This document shows, one piece after another, positions 61,805 to 64,000 of a DNA stretch of 64,000 bases. The notes below the pieces were generated by a model, which saw only the letters and a program-made list of their open reading frames with translations, did not search any database and was not told the origin of the DNA. The number at the start of each line of letters is the position of its first letter. Position 1 is the stretch's first letter. The position numbers and the translations under genes were made by a program. The stretch is from contig NZ_NOII01000003.1 in assembly GCF_002245695.1 (NCBI RefSeq), positions 124,001 through 188,000 on the forward strand, read 5' to 3'. Origin of the DNA: Fictibacillus aquaticus. GTDB lineage: Bacteria; Bacillota; Bacilli; Bacillales; Fictibacillaceae.

Positions 61805-62626
61805 GTGGATTCATCGCTTAAGCCGATAGATCGGTCACGGCTCAGAATTTATTTGGGGAAGAAGTTTTATCGATTGAAGCGCTATGCTGCATGGTATACA
61901 GACAGCAACACGTATGCGAAGCACAAAATGAATGAGAAGCTTCCTTTTACACGGTTTCGCCACCAGACACCGCTGATGAGGCAGCTTAAGGATGTTGATA
62001 TGTGGCTGCAGCATAATAAAGTAAAAAATTTAAAGATAGCGTCAGACAGAGTGAATGGGATCATTCTGAAACCTGGCGAAACCTTTTCGTATTGGAAGCT
62101 AATCGGCAATACAACAAAAAGGAAGGGCTATGTTGATGGTATGATCCTGCATTATGGCAAAGTGACAGTCGGAACTGGCGGGGGGCTGTGTCAGTTATCA
62201 AACCTCATTTATTGGATCACGCTGCATACGCCGTTAACGGTGACGGAGAGGTACCGGCACAGCTATGACGTGTTTCCGGATTCAAAGCGAAATCAGCCGT
62301 TTGGAAGCGGAGCGACCTGTGCATATAATTATTTGGATCTGCAGATCAAGAACGAAACGAACCATGATTTTCAGCTGGTGCTGGAATTGAACGATACGCA
62401 TTTAATTGGCGAGTGGCGATGCGAGGTACCATCCACGATGAAATATAAAGTGTATGAGAAGGATCACTTGATCACAAAAGAGTATTGGGGCGGCTATGTG
62501 CGGCATAATACGATCTATCGAAAGGTGTATAACGGCAGCGGAGAGCTGATCGATGACGAATTTGTTGCAGAGAATCACGCCATCATGATGTATGAGCCGC
62601 TGCTTCCGGCTGCTGAGGAGGCGTGA
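61805..62626 (+). CDS. VanW-family protein
   Basis: 273 residues with the VanW signature: KIASDRVNGIILKPGETFSYWKLIGNTT followed by GGGLCQLSNLIYW (~residue 125). The family is found near glycopeptide-resistance genes but is common in Bacillus without them, and its biochemical role is not known. No signal peptide is evident, GTG start after GGGGATAAAAA. Monocistronic with a terminator and hairpin R7 downstream. Confidence 0.88.
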   Translation: MDSSLKPIDRSRLRIYLGKKFYRLKRYAAWYTDSNTYAKHKMNEKLPFTRFRHQTPLMRQLKDVDMWLQHNKVKNLKIASDRVNGIILKPGETFSYWKLIGNTTKRKGYVDGMILHYGKVTVGTGGGLCQLSNLIYWITLHTPLTVTERYRHSYDVFPDSKRNQPFGSGATCAYNYLDLQIKNETNHDFQLVLELNDTHLIGEWRCEVPSTMKYKVYEKDHLITKEYWGGYVRHNTIYRKVYNGSGELIDDEFVAENHAIMMYEPLLPAAEEA

Positions 62627-62653
62627 GAGGATCTTATCAAGGAAATCCTAAAC

Positions 62654-62693
62654 AAATAGGCTGGTCCTGAGTATTCAGGGCCAGCCTATTTTA
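62654..62693 (+). terminator. Terminator of the vanW-like gene
   Basis: AAATAGGCTGGTCCTGA and TCAGGGCCAGCCTATTT arms followed by TAAT. Confidence 0.85.
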
Positions 62694-62694
62694 A

Positions 62695-62763
62695 TGGGGT
62701 CCGGTACCTTTTCGGCGAAACCGCTTTGCAGCGGCTTCAAAACGAAAAGGTACCGGACCCCCA
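62695..62763. repeat. Hairpin element R7
   Basis: TGGGGTCCGGTACCTTTTCG and CGAAAAGGTACCGGACCCCCA arms; the interior pairs further (CCGCTTTGCAGCGG). It lies between the convergent vanW-like and dioxygenase genes. Confidence 0.88.
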
Positions 62764-62769
62764 TCTGTT

Positions 62770-63726
62770 TTACTTATCTTCCTTGATCAAGCCGATCTCA
62801 ACGAGGCGCTGATACAAGAAGTCGCCTGCTGTGATCGCAGGATATTTTTCCGGGTTGTCCGGTGTAATGCACTGAGGGATCGTCTCAAGCAAGCAGTTCG
62901 GGTACGGGTGTACGAAGAACGGCATGGAGAAGCGAGAAGTGTTCTCTCCTTCAGGGTTCACTACGCGGTGAGTAGTTGCCGGAATAACTTCGTTCGAGAT
63001 GCGGGAAAGCATGTCTCCAGCATCAACGATGATCTGGCCTTTTTCACCTTTAACAGGAATCCACTCGCCTTCGCGTGTAAGTAACTCAAGGCCTGATGCT
63101 GTAGATTCAACGAGAAGTGTGATCAAGTTGATGTCTTCGTGCTCTCCTGCACGAATCGCGTTTTTATCCATGGACTCATCAAGAGCCGGATAGTGAATCG
63201 TACGAAGGATGCTATTCCCATCCTGGATCATGTCAGAGAAGAAGTTCTGACGAAGATCCATTTCAAGAGCAAGCGCCTCAAGCATGTTGCGGGCTACGCG
63301 CTCAAGCTCGCGGTAGAAGTTCAATGCATGCTGGCGAAGCTCAGGAAGCTCTTCAGGCCAAACATTTGCTGCGTAGTCGCTTGAAAGCGGGTGTCCTACA
63401 GGAAGCTCCTGGCCGACATGGAAGAATTCTTTCAAATCGCCGACTGTACGGTTTTTCGCGTGCTCTTTACCAAATCCCGTGTAGCCGCGTGCTCCGCCAA
63501 GGATTCCTTCGTACTTCTTCTTTGTATCTGTATCTAATGAGAAAAACTTTTCCCAAAGCTCGTAGTTTTTATCGATAAGATCAGGGTTTACACCGTGTCC
63601 TTCAAGGATGATGAATCCTGTTTCTTTAATGCCTGCTGTAAAGCTTTCTGCGAACGCCTTGCGCTGGCTGCTTGTGCCATGAGTAAAGTCTTTTAAATTT
63701 AGCGTTTTTACCAGTGTTTGGATCAC
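62770..63726 (-). CDS. Isopenicillin N synthase-family Fe(II)/2-oxoglutarate dioxygenase
   Basis: 318 residues. N-terminal DIOX_N part (ETGFIILEGHGVNPDLID) and core with the iron triad in GEHEDINLITLL (HxD, ~residues 193-195) and ATTHRVVNP (distal His, ~residue 250); RFSMPFF supplies the 2-oxoglutarate Arg/Ser. Oxidises a small molecule; substrate unknown. GTG start after GGAGG. A cre-like site 26 bases upstream suggests carbon catabolite control. Confidence 0.92.
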   Translation of the reverse strand: MIQTLVKTLNLKDFTHGTSSQRKAFAESFTAGIKETGFIILEGHGVNPDLIDKNYELWEKFFSLDTDTKKKYEGILGGARGYTGFGKEHAKNRTVGDLKEFFHVGQELPVGHPLSSDYAANVWPEELPELRQHALNFYRELERVARNMLEALALEMDLRQNFFSDMIQDGNSILRTIHYPALDESMDKNAIRAGEHEDINLITLLVESTASGLELLTREGEWIPVKGEKGQIIVDAGDMLSRISNEVIPATTHRVVNPEGENTSRFSMPFFVHPYPNCLLETIPQCITPDNPEKYPAITAGDFLYQRLVEIGLIKEDK

Positions 63727-63751
63727 GAGTAAAGCACCTCCATAGATATGT

Positions 63752-63765
63752 TGTAATCGCTTTCA
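63752..63765. promoter_or_regulatory. cre-like site (CcpA)
   Basis: TGTAATCGCTTTCA fits the cre consensus TGWAANCGNTNWCA exactly. It lies between the dioxygenase start and the upstream spacer. Confidence 0.75.
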
Positions 63766-64000
63766 TATAAACCTTTTTGATTTTATCACAAAAGCAATTA
63801 AAAACAATAGACTTTGTCGGAAATTAGTACATTCGTACAACTGAACTAGTAATCCCATTAAATGGGCCTTTTGTTGCAGTTTTGTAATTTTACGCTTTGC
63901 GGCTTGAAAGGTGTCAAGACATGCCCGATATAAAAGATGAGTCTAAATGTATATGGAATAGGAAAATATCGTCTTTTTAAACTCCTGGCTGTATAATGCT
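63766..64000. other. Intergenic end of window
   Basis: AT-rich spacer with a small palindrome (CCCATTAAATGGG, 63855-63867) and a possible promoter reading out of the window (TTGAAA near 63904, TATAAA near 63929). No gene is visible. Confidence 0.35.

Overview
The window reads as a stretch of a Firmicutes chromosome of the family Bacillaceae. Supporting signs are strong AGGAGG-type ribosome sites, some GTG/TTG starts, a T-box leader, Fur, CcpA (cre), ECF41 and sigma-54 promoter motifs, and B. subtilis-like gene sets (serA, rlmN, pepT, yndJ region, AmiS/UreI). A genus such as Fictibacillus is only a guess. I saw no rRNA, tRNA, CRISPR array, transposase or prophage block.

Layout. 1-4215: 3' part of a giant surface protein made of carboxypeptidase-regulatory-like repeats. 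4481-7610: T-box-controlled serine biosynthesis operon (aminotransferase, serA) on the minus strand. 7692-11122: HAD hydrolase, small lipoprotein, XRE/DUF2975 pair, GNAT enzyme. 11250-13373: FAD oxidoreductase plus ECF41 sigma factor behind an ECF41-type promoter. 13463-15277: serine hydrolase. 15430-21166: sigma-54 activator and a -24/-12 promoter driving an alcohol dehydrogenase, a permease and a GabD-like dehydrogenase, possibly for 4-hydroxybutyrate use. 21291-28741: zinc peptidase, DUF421 protein, peptide transporter, rlmN, DUF5316 protein, TetR regulator and MFS drug exporter. 28843-32454: yndJ-type membrane gene cluster ending in a decayed paralogue. 32455-33825: AT-rich islet with a nucleosidase gene inside nested repeats. 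33826-39701: beta-helix protein, structured repeat element, MurE-like ligase, large catalase. 40048-54289: AraC regulator, DsbA-like protein, pepT, transporters, acetyltransferases, pseudouridine synthase, TetR-regulated metallo-hydrolase, AmiS/UreI channel. 54422-56713: nuclease-helicase. 57071-61180: Fur-type promoter and two lipoproteins, one a beta-propeller fused to a di-haem cytochrome c. 61238-63726: Nudix, VanW and an IPNS-like dioxygenase.

Two non-coding themes run through the window. First, six intergenic arrays (about 4291, 8827, 25741, 39809, 48590, 56894) each repeat their own 6-10 base core about every 20-21 bases, that is two helical turns, separated by variable bases; all lie just 3' of a plus-strand gene. 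Second, seven copies of a hairpin tip (GGGGTCCGGTACC or GGGGTACGGTACC) occur, mostly as inverted pairs. Their interiors differ from locus to locus but remain self-complementary. These two families, the iron-box di-haem lipoprotein pair and the nucleosidase islet are the best candidates for undescribed biology here.
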